Source of the DNA: CAMQVM01 sp044433365
GTDB lineage: Bacteria > Bacteroidota > Bacteroidia > Bacteroidales > Rikenellaceae
Direction of reading: 5' to 3'
Assembly: GCA_044433365.1 (NCBI GenBank)
Contig: JAWXTR010000085.1
Span: 1 to 14,632, forward strand
DNA: 14,632 nt
This document shows positions 1-7,160 of the stretch, in pieces. Position 1 is the stretch's first letter. Each line of letters opens with the position of its first letter. Both the position numbers and the translations under genes were made by a program. A model generated the notes under the pieces. It saw only the letters and a program-made list of their open reading frames with translations. It did not search any database and was not told where the DNA came from.

Positions 1-50
1 TAACACCCCTAACCCCTAACCTCTAACCTCTAACCTCTAATCCCTAATCC
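1..50. repeat. Telomere-like heptamer tandem array
   Basis: About seven copies of a degenerate 7-bp unit, YCTAAYC on the plus strand (RGRTTAG on the minus strand), run up to the maltoporin stop codon. The stop TAG (51-53) is itself in phase with the array. Because 7 is not a multiple of 3, the array puts TAG in all three minus-strand frames just after the gene. The array runs off the left edge, so its full length is unknown. Read as maltoporin mRNA it is a run of GG and GGG blocks, which could fold as a G-quadruplex (inference). Short heptamer arrays like this are known from bacterial intergenic regions; I see no gene in it. Confidence 0.8.
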
Positions 51-1409
51 CTACCACCAAATCTCAAACTGAACTCCACATGTAAACCCAGAGTTTTTAT
101 CAGCAAAAGGCGCACCATTAGGAGTTGTCCCAACCAAACCTTTAAAACCGTCACTCCAAAAAGCGTAAGTCACAAATGGACGAACTACAGGACGATAATA
201 GTAGCCCTTTTTTAGAGTAAGTTCTGGAGTAAGAGTAATTTTATTAAGATTGCCTTTTGCTCCAAGCTGCTCGTTATTACCATATTCGTAGCTATACTCA
301 AGAGTTGGACGAAGTTTGTTAGTTACGTAATACATTGCTCGTGCAGCTCCCGAAACCCAATAGAACATATTTCCCTTATCAAGTTGATAAACAGGAGTAT
401 TGTTTTCAAGACTGTATGGAGTAGTACCATAATTTCGTGCCACAAACATAAAAATTGCATTTATCGCAAATTTATCTTTATCGTCGTACAGAAAGTCGTT
501 GTTCACCTCGAAAGAGTAGCCTTTAGCAAGGTTGTTTAACACCAAATTATCGCCTAAAGGATTCTCTCTTACCGATGTACCACTCCAATGGTCTACCGAC
601 ACATTTGCACCTTGTCTGTAAAGTAGAGCTGTAGTGTTTGTAATACTCTCTTTCTTGTAATCAGCCCATACAAATGCACCGTAACCATCTTCTCTACTAT
701 AACCTAAAGCCTCATTTTGAGCACGTAGGCTATAATTCAATGCAAAGTTTATATTTACTGTCTCAGCAATAGGTTTATTTACCAATCTAGCATCAATTGT
801 ATAGTTTGTTAAATCGCCAATTAATCCATTACTATACGATTTTACATCTCTATCTTTAAACTGCCAAACACCCACTTTTATATCTTCATCACCACCATTA
901 TTCAACAAATTTTCAACACCTGCACCCCAACCTTTTTGACCTGGATTTATCCACTGACGATCTAACATGTGAATTGCACGTCTATCGTAAAATCTATTGC
1001 CAACCCATATCGATTCATTAAATCCAAGTAGATTGTTTGCTCTTAAATATAGCTGCTCGGTAAAGTTGAACGACATGTGATTTTCAGTTCCAAAATCCTC
1101 ATATATAGAGGTCATCCAAACAGCATCTATCGATTTAGTTTTATCGTCGTTTAGATAATATGTATAATCAAATTCTAATTCACCATAAGTATCAGCTTGG
1201 TTTCCTAAGCTATATTTATTTAATGCTCCAGGAACTTGAAAGTGTGCTTGAGTTTCGCCCCCCTCACTATAGCCTAAACCAGTTCGAAGATAACCTGAAA
1301 CTTTAAACATATTTTGGTCGTTGTCTAAAAGTGTTTGACCATTTACAATAGTTGTAGTAAATAGTGCAATTAGTGCGATAATAATTGATAAAGGTTTTTG
1401 GATTGTCAT
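51..1409 (-). CDS. lamB: LamB-type maltoporin, outer-membrane maltodextrin channel
   Basis: A 452-residue outer-membrane beta-barrel protein that should let maltose and maltodextrins diffuse across the outer membrane. Residues 1-24 form a signal peptide (hydrophobic IIIALIALF core, likely cleavage after VNG). The best family signature is at residues 136-169: VGNRFYDRRAIHMLD followed by GAGVENL, which parallels the GKRFYQRHDVHMID ... GAGLENI stretch of Escherichia coli LamB. Near the C-terminus RPVVRPFVTYAFW resembles the LamB strand RPELRVFVTYAKW, and the protein ends FEIWW with an aromatic last residue, as the barrel-assembly signal requires. Length is close to that of E. coli LamB (446 residues with signal peptide). 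ATG at 1409 puts the signal peptide at the N-terminus. It is divergent from the DUF6377-type regulator at 1841. Sugar specificity is inferred from family; a broader carbohydrate porin is possible. Confidence 0.9.
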   Translation of the reverse strand: MTIQKPLSIIIALIALFTTTIVNGQTLLDNDQNMFKVSGYLRTGLGYSEGGETQAHFQVPGALNKYSLGNQADTYGELEFDYTYYLNDDKTKSIDAVWMTSIYEDFGTENHMSFNFTEQLYLRANNLLGFNESIWVGNRFYDRRAIHMLDRQWINPGQKGWGAGVENLLNNGGDEDIKVGVWQFKDRDVKSYSNGLIGDLTNYTIDARLVNKPIAETVNINFALNYSLRAQNEALGYSREDGYGAFVWADYKKESITNTTALLYRQGANVSVDHWSGTSVRENPLGDNLVLNNLAKGYSFEVNNDFLYDDKDKFAINAIFMFVARNYGTTPYSLENNTPVYQLDKGNMFYWVSGAARAMYYVTNKLRPTLEYSYEYGNNEQLGAKGNLNKITLTPELTLKKGYYYRPVVRPFVTYAFWSDGFKGLVGTTPNGAPFADKNSGFTCGVQFEIWW

Positions 1410-1424
1410 AGGTAAATAATGTAG

Positions 1425-1593
1425 TTAAGGGGAGTTCTAATAATTGGTTTTATTCGATTTTTTATTTTGAGGTTTTAGATTTGGATTTTACATAATGTGG
1501 GCGTAGTGGTGCCTACGGCGCATTTTGTAAAATTCAAAGATGAAGCCTCAAAATGAAAAAGCGTTAAAATCCAATTTTTAGAAGTTCCCTTAA
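1425..1593. repeat. 169-bp palindromic element, family B, full-length copy
   Basis: A near-palindrome centred at about 1509. Its ends are TTAAGGGGAGTTCTAA (1425-1440) and the inverted TTAGAAGTTCCCTTAA (1578-1593), matching at 14 of 16 positions. Complementarity continues inward through ATTTTGAGG/CCTCAAAAT to an apex where CGTAG (1502-1506) pairs with CTACG (1513-1517) around a 6-nt loop. No reading frame of note crosses it. It lies 15 bp upstream of the maltoporin ATG. Two shorter relatives occur at 9697-9747 and 13123-13141. The structure suggests a MITE or foldback element; no transposase is in the window. Confidence 0.85.
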
Positions 1594-1624
1594 TGATTAA
1601 TAGCGATTTGTTATTTTTCTGTTG

Positions 1625-1632
1625 CAAAATTA
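1625..1632 (-). promoter_or_regulatory. Candidate maltoporin promoter -7 box
   Basis: On the minus strand this reads TAATTTTG, a full match to the Bacteroidota -7 consensus TAnnTTTG. A TTTG lies upstream (minus strand, 1647-1650) with only 14 bp between the two, shorter than the usual 17-23, so the -33 assignment is weak. If used, transcription would start about 200 bp before the maltoporin ATG and the whole palindrome at 1425-1593 would lie in the 5' UTR. No TAnnTTTG match was seen between the palindrome and the ATG. Confidence 0.4.
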
Positions 1633-1796
1633 CAGTTATAGGTGCGCAAAAACGAAGAATATTGATAAAATATAGCTCTGTAAAATTATACTATACTGAA
1701 TTTCAAGTGATTATAAATACGTATAGACTCCAAAATATAGATATCATATTTATCCAAATTGTTATAATATTTTATTTTTTTTAGGAAAAAATGATG

Positions 1797-1823
1797 TTTG
1801 CATTATATTTTTTTGTACTTTTG
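1797..1823 (+). promoter_or_regulatory. Candidate promoter of the TPR/HTH regulator
   Basis: TACTTTTG at 1816-1823 matches TAnnTTTG, and a TTTG at 1797-1800 could be the -33 box, although the 15-bp gap is short. The likely transcription start is near 1830, which leaves a very short leader before the ATG at 1841. The rest of 1594-1796 is AT-rich and holds no gene I can support. Confidence 0.5.
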
Positions 1824-1840
1824 CTTATAAACATACCGAT

Positions 1841-3472
1841 ATGAAACTAAATAGAATATATATAATTGCTACAATTTTTTCGATATTATCGATTAACTGT
1901 AATGCTCAAAATTTTAGGTCTTTAACAGATAGTTTAGAATTATCTATCTCAAAACGTGACCACTACTTCGAGCAAAAGCGAGAGAAGATAGAGAGCTTGG
2001 AAGAAAAGATTTTGAAGATAAACGATAAGAGAGAGAGGTTGGAATTATGTTTCGAGATTTTCACTTTAAGCCGCTCTTACCGATATGATGTAGCCTATAA
2101 GTATGCAAACGAGGCGTTGAATATTGCTACAGAACTAGGCGAAGCAGATTTAATGTGCAGGGCTATGGCATATCGAATTTCGTCGTTAACCTCTGGTGGA
2201 CTTTTTACCGAAGCGGCGCAAGCTGTTAGTTTGGCAAACACAATCAACGTTACAGACCAGAACATCAAACGCAAACTCTTCTATAATATAGCTCGCTACT
2301 ACTCAGATCAAGCCGATTTCACACTTGAGAGTGAACACCATGCTGGATATATTGAAAAGTTACAAAATTATTGTGATTCGATAATATTGCTATCCGCCAA
2401 TAAAGATTACTACTACACCTATGCAAAGGCATACAAAGAGTTAAGTGTGGAGAACTACAACAGCTCAATAGCAGTTTTAACCGATTTCTACAAAAATATT
2501 GAAGAGGGTAGTAGTGATAGCGAATACATAGATGAGCATAGAAATGCAATTGTTGCATTTCTGTTAGGTATCAGCTATTTTGAGCTAGGCGATGAAGAAA
2601 ATGGGTTAAAATATTTAACAAAATCGGTAGACCACGATATTAAAGCTGTAAACCGTGAAAATTTAAGCATTAGAACCATAGCACAACATCTATTTGAAAG
2701 AGGCGAAGAGGACATTGCTGAAAAGCTTATAAATGTGGCTCTTAGCGATGCAACTTTTTATAATGCACGCCATCGAAGTGTAGGAATTAACACTATTTTA
2801 CCAATGATTAAAAAGTATAGAATAGATACTGTTAGTCGTCAAAGAAATACAGTCTACATTTTTTTAGTAATTGTCACAATTTTGGGTGCTTTAGCAATTG
2901 TTAGTGGTATTATAGCTCGAAATAATGCAAAAATCATCCAAAAATCAAAGCGTATAATCGAAAAACAGATTGAATCGCTTTCTGCAGTTAATAAAAAACT
3001 ACTAGAATCAAATAGTATTAAGGAGTATTACATTATAGAGTCGCTTTACAAGAAAAATGAGCATCTCGAACAGGTCGAACAGCTTCTAAAAAAGATAGAC
3101 ACAAAGCTAAAAAATAGGCTCTACGACGATTTAAAATATATATATAAAGATTTCAACATCAAAAATGAGCGTGATAGGTTCTACGCCGATTTTGACGAGG
3201 CATTTTTACGACTTTTTCCAAACTTTTTAGAGGAGTACAACAGTCTGTTTTTACCAGAAGATAGAATTGTTATCGAAGATGGAATGGAACTACCTGGAGA
3301 GGTGAGAATTTACGCCCTAATGCGATTAGGAATAACCGAAAATGAGCGAATCTCACGCTTTTTAGACCTTTCAAAAAATACAATCTACACCTATAAAACA
3401 AAGGTCAAAAACAAGAGTATCGTACCTAAAGACGAGTTTGAAAAACGTATTTTTGAAATTCGACTAGGATAA
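1841..3472 (+). CDS. Membrane-spanning TPR regulator with C-terminal HTH (DUF6377-type, SusR-like)
   Basis: A 543-residue protein built as a one-piece sensor-regulator. Residues 1-22 are a signal peptide (core YIIATIFSILSI, ends NAQ). Residues about 25-330 are helical and repeat-like, probably TPR, and should be periplasmic. A membrane segment spans about 337-359. A charged coiled coil follows (about 362-425). The C-terminal region ends in a helix-turn-helix at about 497-525 (LGITENERISRFLDLSKNTI), which resembles LuxR-type recognition helices. This layout matches the DUF6377 family of Bacteroidota; the starch-utilisation regulator SusR has a comparable membrane/HTH arrangement (from memory). 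Its divergence from a maltoporin makes maltodextrin-responsive control of that gene the simplest inference. The cysteine at 20 follows Asn, which is a poor lipobox. A family A palindrome begins 2 bp after the stop. Confidence 0.8.
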   Translation: MKLNRIYIIATIFSILSINCNAQNFRSLTDSLELSISKRDHYFEQKREKIESLEEKILKINDKRERLELCFEIFTLSRSYRYDVAYKYANEALNIATELGEADLMCRAMAYRISSLTSGGLFTEAAQAVSLANTINVTDQNIKRKLFYNIARYYSDQADFTLESEHHAGYIEKLQNYCDSIILLSANKDYYYTYAKAYKELSVENYNSSIAVLTDFYKNIEEGSSDSEYIDEHRNAIVAFLLGISYFELGDEENGLKYLTKSVDHDIKAVNRENLSIRTIAQHLFERGEEDIAEKLINVALSDATFYNARHRSVGINTILPMIKKYRIDTVSRQRNTVYIFLVIVTILGALAIVSGIIARNNAKIIQKSKRIIEKQIESLSAVNKKLLESNSIKEYYIIESLYKKNEHLEQVEQLLKKIDTKLKNRLYDDLKYIYKDFNIKNERDRFYADFDEAFLRLFPNFLEEYNSLFLPEDRIVIEDGMELPGEVRIYALMRLGITENERISRFLDLSKNTIYTYKTKVKNKSIVPKDEFEKRIFEIRLG

Positions 3473-3474
3473 TT

Positions 3475-3637
3475 AGTAGTGTAAAACAATTATTGCCATA
3501 TTTTTAACAGCACTTTTGGAGCGATATTTTTCACTATTAAATTTCAATGTAGAACCACTATATTTTCAATTCAATAGCAAAAAATCTCATTTCCAATAGC
3601 ACTATTAAAAACACACCAATAATTATTTTACACTACT
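3475..3637. repeat. 163-bp palindromic element, family A, copy 1
   Basis: The terminal inverted repeats (3475-3495 and 3617-3637) match at 20 of 21 positions; the left one begins AGTAGTGTAAAAC. The arms stay roughly three-quarters complementary to a 5-nt loop (3553-3557, AACCA) flanked by ATGTAG and CTATAT, so the whole element can form one long hairpin. It starts 2 bp after the regulator stop. The bases from the stop onward (TAATTAGTAGTG) also match the start of copy 2 (TAATAAGCAGTG) at 10 of 12, so the element may include the stop codon. No coding capacity. It probably acts as a 3' UTR hairpin or terminator. Confidence 0.85.
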
Positions 3638-3655
3638 TTATTTCTTTTTTTTGAT

Positions 3656-3677
3656 TCTCTTTTTTTAAAAAAAGAGA
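3656..3677. repeat. 22-bp perfect palindrome
   Basis: Seven T then seven A flanked by TCTC and GAGA, perfectly self-complementary over 22 bp. It lies between palindromic elements A and C. As a hairpin it is made almost only of A-T pairs, so it is weak as a terminator. It may be the scar or edge of a repeat. Confidence 0.7.
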
Positions 3678-3689
3678 CAAAAAACTTTT

Positions 3690-3851
3690 CGCTGACTGCT
3701 TTTTTGACGCTAAAACTGTTTGCATATTTCTAAAAATCGATAACTCACGTCAAGGTTGTTTTTTGCTACGCTCGTAAATGAGGGGGAGTTCAGACAATCG
3801 ATTTTCTTAACGAAATATGCAAACAGTTTCTTAACGCTAAAAGCAGAGGCG
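3690..3851. repeat. 162-bp palindromic element, family C
   Basis: An imperfect palindrome centred at about 3771. The strongest part is AAACTGTTTGCATATTTC (3713-3730) with its exact inverted copy at 3812-3829. AAAATCGAT (3733-3741) pairs with ATCGATTTT (3797-3805), the outer ends CGCTGACTGCTTTT (3690-3703) and AAAAGCAGAGGCG (3839-3851) pair with small gaps, and TACG/CGTA (3767-3776) forms the apex. Only one copy is in the window. Its size and symmetry match families A and B, but the sequence is different. Confidence 0.75.
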
Positions 3852-3897
3852 AGGGGGATGCTATTGGTGGTTTTGTTTGATTATAAAGGAAAAGGGG

Positions 3898-3925
3898 TTA
3901 AATTATGAATTACGAATTATAAATG
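3898..3925. repeat. Short AT-rich heptamer array
   Basis: Four tandem 7-bp units: TTAAATT, ATGAATT, ACGAATT, ATAAATG. This is the same period as the array at 1-50 but with a different sequence. No gene is involved. Confidence 0.6.
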
Positions 3926-3965
3926 GGTCTGCGACCATGCCCCAGCGTTAGACAGTTAGAACGGT

Positions 3966-4029
3966 AGAGACGTTGGGTCTCAACGTCTCTAATTAGTTGG
4001 GTCTCAACGTCTGTAGGATCTCAACATTT
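3966..4029. repeat. Inverted and direct short repeats (CAACGTCT cluster)
   Basis: AGAGACGTTG (3966-3975) and CAACGTCTCT (3981-3990) form a perfect 10-bp stem with a 5-nt loop. TTGGGTCTCAACGTCT occurs twice exactly (3973-3988 and 3997-4012), and a decayed third copy lies at 4016-4029. The cluster is downstream of ppdK on its strand and has no coding capacity. Together with the elements at 3475-3925 it accounts for much of the 656-bp stretch without genes. Confidence 0.65.
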
Positions 4030-4085
4030 GTAGGGTTATTCGCAAAACTACTATTGAGTTAACCTACAGGTGGTTAAGAATATGA

Positions 4086-4121
4086 AGGCGTACCCGCAAA
4101 AGGTGGTTTGCGAATACGCCT
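4086..4121 (-). terminator. Hairpin behind ppdK
   Basis: AGGCGTACCCGCAAA (4086-4100) pairs with TTTGCGAATACGCCT (4107-4121) at 13 of 15 positions around a 6-nt loop, 7 bp beyond the ppdK stop. The T-run after it on the minus strand is poor (TTCATATTCTT), so it may act as an mRNA 3'-end stabiliser rather than a strong terminator. The 9-bp unit AATACGCCT is duplicated at 4113-4130, and the second unit runs into the ppdK stop codon. Confidence 0.5.
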
Positions 4122-4128
4122 AATACGC

Positions 4129-6852
4129 CTAATGTTGCTTAATAGCGGCATGAGCAGCAGCTAATCGAGCAATTGGCACACGGAATGGAGAGCACGATAC
4201 ATAATTTAGACCTGCATAGTGACAAAACTCTACCGACGATGGTTCGCCGCCATGTTCACCACAAATACCGCATTTTAGGTTCTCTTTTACGCCACGTCCT
4301 TTAAATACCGCCTCACGTACTAGCTGTCCAACACCTTTAACATCAAGAATTTGGAATGGGTCTTTTTTCATAACTCCTCTTCTTAGATATTCAGGTAAGA
4401 ATTTGGCGATATCGTCACGAGAGAATCCAAGAGTCATCTGAGTTAAGTCGTTAGTTCCAAAAGAGAAGAAGTCGGCATATTCAGCAATCTCATTAGCTGT
4501 AACCGCTGCACGAGGAACCTCAATCATAGTACCAATAGTGTACTCTAAAACTTCGTTTTTCTCTGTAAATACCTCTTCGGCAACGCTTTCAATAATAGCT
4601 TTTTGATATTTTAGCTCTTTGTGATTACCAACTAAAGGAACCATAATCTCTACAATCACATTTTTGCCTTTTGCTTTAACATTAAATGCTGCTTCGAAAA
4701 TTGCACGAGCTTGCATCTCTGTAATTTCAGGGTAAGTGTTGCCCAAACGACAACCACGGTGACCAAGCATAGGGTTAACCTCTACAAGTGAAGCAATTTT
4801 AGCTTGAATAGCGTCAAACGATACATGTAGCTCTTCGGCCATCTCCATCTGCTCTTTTTCAAAGTGTGGAACAAATTCGTGTAGAGGTGGGTCGAGCAGA
4901 CGGACAGTTACAGGCTTGCCATCCATAACCTCAAATAGCCCTTCGAAATCTTCTCTTTGGATAGGTAGAAGTTTGTCTAGTGCTTTACGCCTACCAGCTT
5001 CATCGTTCGAAAGAATCATCTCTCTCATAGCCTTAATACGGTCGCCCTCAAAAAACATATGCTCTGTACGACACAGACCGATACCTTGCGCACCAAACTC
5101 AATTGCTTGTCGAGCATCACGAGGTGAGTCGGCATTTGCACGAACTTGTAGATGTGCATAATCATCGGCTAATACCATAAGTTTGCTAAAATCGCCCGAA
5201 AGCTCAGCAGCACATGTTGCCACTTGATCTAAATATACCTCACCTGTTGTACCGTTTAATGAAATCCAATCGCCTTCAACAAGGGTAATATCGCCACAGC
5301 GCATTGTGCGAGCTTTATAATCGATAGTAAGCTCACCTGCTCCCGATACACAACATTTACCCATACCTCTAGCAACAACTGCAGCATGCGAAGTCATACC
5401 ACCACGAGCAGTCAATATACCATTTGCCTCAACCATGCCTTTTAAATCCTCTGGCGAGGTCTCGGTACGACATAAAATAGTCTCTTTACCATCAGCTGCC
5501 CACATTTCGGCATCGTCAGCAAAGAAAACAATCTGTCCAAATGCAGCTCCTGGCGATGCAGGTAGACCTTTAGTAAGTACGTTAGCTGATTTAATAGCAG
5601 CAGCGTCGAAAATAGGGTGTAGAAGCTCGTCTAGTTTGTTTGGTTCGACCCTTAAAACAGCAGTTTTTTCATCGATTAACCCCTCTTCTAACATCTCCAT
5701 AGCCATACGTACCATCGCTGGACCTGTACGCTTACCGCTACGAGTTTGAAGCATCCATAGCTTACCATCTTGAATAGTAAACTCTATATCTTGCATATCT
5801 TTAAAGTAGGTTTCAAGGTGATTTTGCGTATTAAATAGGTCTTGATACACCTCTGGCATCACCTCCTCAAGCGATGGATATTGCTCTTTACGAACACTTT
5901 CTTCAATATTTTGAAGTTTTGCCCAACGTCTCGAACCCTCAAGTGTAATCTCTTGTGGAGTACGTATACCTGCAACAACATCTTCACCCTGAGCGTTAAT
6001 TAGGTATTCACCATTGAAAATATTCTCACCAGTTGAAGCATCACGAGTAAATGCAACACCTGTAGCCGAATTATCACCCATATTACCAAATACCATAGCT
6101 TGTACATTTACTGCTGTACCCCACTCGGCAGGATATTGATTCATCTGGCGATAAAGTATAGCTCTTTCGTTCATCCAGCTATCAAATACCGCACAAACTG
6201 CGCCCCAAAGCTGCTCCCAAGGGTCGGTTGGGAAATCTTTGCCTGTAGTCTTTTTCACAGCTTTCTTAAATCTGCATACCATCTCTTGCAAATCTTCAGC
6301 TGTAAGGTCAGTGTCATTAACAACACCCCTCTCTTCTTTCATCTGATCGATAATCTCTTCAAAAGGGTCGTGGTCATCTTTCTGTTGAGGTTTCATATCC
6401 ATTACAACATCGCCATACATCTGTACAAAACGACGATAAGAGTCCCAAGCAAAACGCTCATTACCCGATTTTTTTGCAACGCTAACCACAACCTCATCGT
6501 TAAGACCCAGATTAAGAATAGTATCCATCATACCCGGCATAGAAACACGTGCGCCAGAACGAACCGACACTAATAGAGGGTTGTCTATACTACCAAACGA
6601 GCAGCCCATATTTTGCTCAACCTCAGCCATCGCTGTTTCGACTTGGGTTTTAATTATTTTTATAACTTGCTCTTTTCCAAGAGTATAGTATTCGTTACAC
6701 ACGTCGGTAGTAATAGTAAAACCAGGAGGGACGGGAATCCCAATAAGGTTCATTTCTGCTAAATTTGCACCTTTACCACCTAAAAGTTCTTTCATTTTAC
6801 CGTTACCTTCGGCTCTTTTATTACCGAAAAAATAAACTCTTTTGTTTTTCAT
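4129..6852 (-). CDS. ppdK: Pyruvate, phosphate dikinase
   Basis: A 907-residue cytoplasmic enzyme that reversibly converts pyruvate, ATP and phosphate to PEP, AMP and pyrophosphate. The full three-domain order is present. The N-terminal ATP-grasp domain opens with LLGGKGANLAEM near residue 24. The phosphohistidine domain carries GGMTSHAAVVARGMG, with the transferred-phosphate His at about 489. The C-terminal PEP/pyruvate barrel has CRTEHMFF, MIEVPRAA, SFGTNDLTQMTLGFSRDD and KCGICGEHGG, with the proton-donor Cys at about 864. Length fits the bacterial family (about 870-910) and no catalytic motif is missing. ATG at 6852 gives the expected short lead-in before the GGKG motif. It appears monocistronic: a candidate promoter lies at 6891-6898 and a hairpin follows the stop. 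In anaerobic Bacteroidota it commonly acts in PPi-linked glycolysis or in PEP supply (family knowledge). Confidence 0.97.
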   Translation of the reverse strand: MKNKRVYFFGNKRAEGNGKMKELLGGKGANLAEMNLIGIPVPPGFTITTDVCNEYYTLGKEQVIKIIKTQVETAMAEVEQNMGCSFGSIDNPLLVSVRSGARVSMPGMMDTILNLGLNDEVVVSVAKKSGNERFAWDSYRRFVQMYGDVVMDMKPQQKDDHDPFEEIIDQMKEERGVVNDTDLTAEDLQEMVCRFKKAVKKTTGKDFPTDPWEQLWGAVCAVFDSWMNERAILYRQMNQYPAEWGTAVNVQAMVFGNMGDNSATGVAFTRDASTGENIFNGEYLINAQGEDVVAGIRTPQEITLEGSRRWAKLQNIEESVRKEQYPSLEEVMPEVYQDLFNTQNHLETYFKDMQDIEFTIQDGKLWMLQTRSGKRTGPAMVRMAMEMLEEGLIDEKTAVLRVEPNKLDELLHPIFDAAAIKSANVLTKGLPASPGAAFGQIVFFADDAEMWAADGKETILCRTETSPEDLKGMVEANGILTARGGMTSHAAVVARGMGKCCVSGAGELTIDYKARTMRCGDITLVEGDWISLNGTTGEVYLDQVATCAAELSGDFSKLMVLADDYAHLQVRANADSPRDARQAIEFGAQGIGLCRTEHMFFEGDRIKAMREMILSNDEAGRRKALDKLLPIQREDFEGLFEVMDGKPVTVRLLDPPLHEFVPHFEKEQMEMAEELHVSFDAIQAKIASLVEVNPMLGHRGCRLGNTYPEITEMQARAIFEAAFNVKAKGKNVIVEIMVPLVGNHKELKYQKAIIESVAEEVFTEKNEVLEYTIGTMIEVPRAAVTANEIAEYADFFSFGTNDLTQMTLGFSRDDIAKFLPEYLRRGVMKKDPFQILDVKGVGQLVREAVFKGRGVKENLKCGICGEHGGEPSSVEFCHYAGLNYVSCSPFRVPIARLAAAHAAIKQH

Positions 6853-6890
6853 ATATTTATATTTTAGTTGTTGAAATCGCTAATTGCTTA

Positions 6891-6898
6891 CAAATATA
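6891..6898 (-). promoter_or_regulatory. Candidate ppdK promoter -7 box
   Basis: The minus strand reads TATATTTG, a full TAnnTTTG match, about 40 bp upstream of the ppdK ATG. No clean TTTG was seen at the usual -33 distance; the upstream DNA is T-rich. Between this box and the hairpin at 7062 I see only AT-rich DNA with no gene. Confidence 0.55.
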
Positions 6899-7061
6899 TA
6901 TAAAAAAAATGAAAAAAAGTTTCTATTTTTAATAAATTTTATTAATTTTGTAACTGTTAAAAATATTTATTAAAGTGGGGAGTTTGGTTTGATATAGAGC
7001 TATTTACCGTTTTTTATGCTTTTAGTAAAATAAAATAGGAAGAATGAATTGGGGATGACCC

Positions 7062-7138
7062 AAAAGCACCCATTTTATACAAACACCCCCTGCCACAAGC
7101 TATGTGACAGGGGGTGTTTGTATAAAATCGGTGCTTTT
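7062..7138 (-). terminator. Very long hairpin terminator after rseP
   Basis: Positions 7062-7097 pair with 7103-7138: 34 of 36 positions match around a 5-nt loop (AGCTA). The stem includes a C5/G5 block and ends in AAAA/TTTT, so the transcript from either strand ends its hairpin in a short U-run. It lies 22 bp after the rseP stop and should end the M23-like/dxr/rseP operon; it would also shield the ppdK promoter region. The stem is far longer than a usual intrinsic terminator. Confidence 0.75.
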
Positions 7139-7160
7139 AAATCACCTTTCTGTATAATAT

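Noticed and set aside
1..50. CRISPR or chromosome-end telomere
   Set aside because: A 7-bp unit with no spacers is not CRISPR. The array abuts a complete gene in a bacterial-type region, so a real telomere is not indicated, though the left edge cannot be seen.
1425..1593. Insertion-sequence family assignment from the TTAA at both ends
   Set aside because: TTAA is part of the inverted repeat itself, the short copy lacks it at one end, and there is no transposase; no named family can be claimed.
1593..1784. Open frame of 63 codons between the palindrome and the regulator
   Set aside because: Its product is low-complexity and Ile/Tyr-rich, as expected from AT-rich DNA; it overlaps both candidate promoters and resembles no family I know.
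1841..1900. Lipoprotein signal on the regulator (Cys20)
   Set aside because: The residue before Cys is Asn rather than Gly, Ala or Ser, so an ordinary signal peptide ending NAQ fits better.
3475..3640. Clear target-site duplication around element A copy 1
   Set aside because: The flanks (AATT before, TTA after) give no duplication longer than 2 bp that can be told from AT-rich background.
6100..6573. 157-codon plus-strand frame inside ppdK
   Set aside because: It is antisense to the highly conserved ATP-grasp domain of ppdK and its product shows no motif or membrane pattern of its own.
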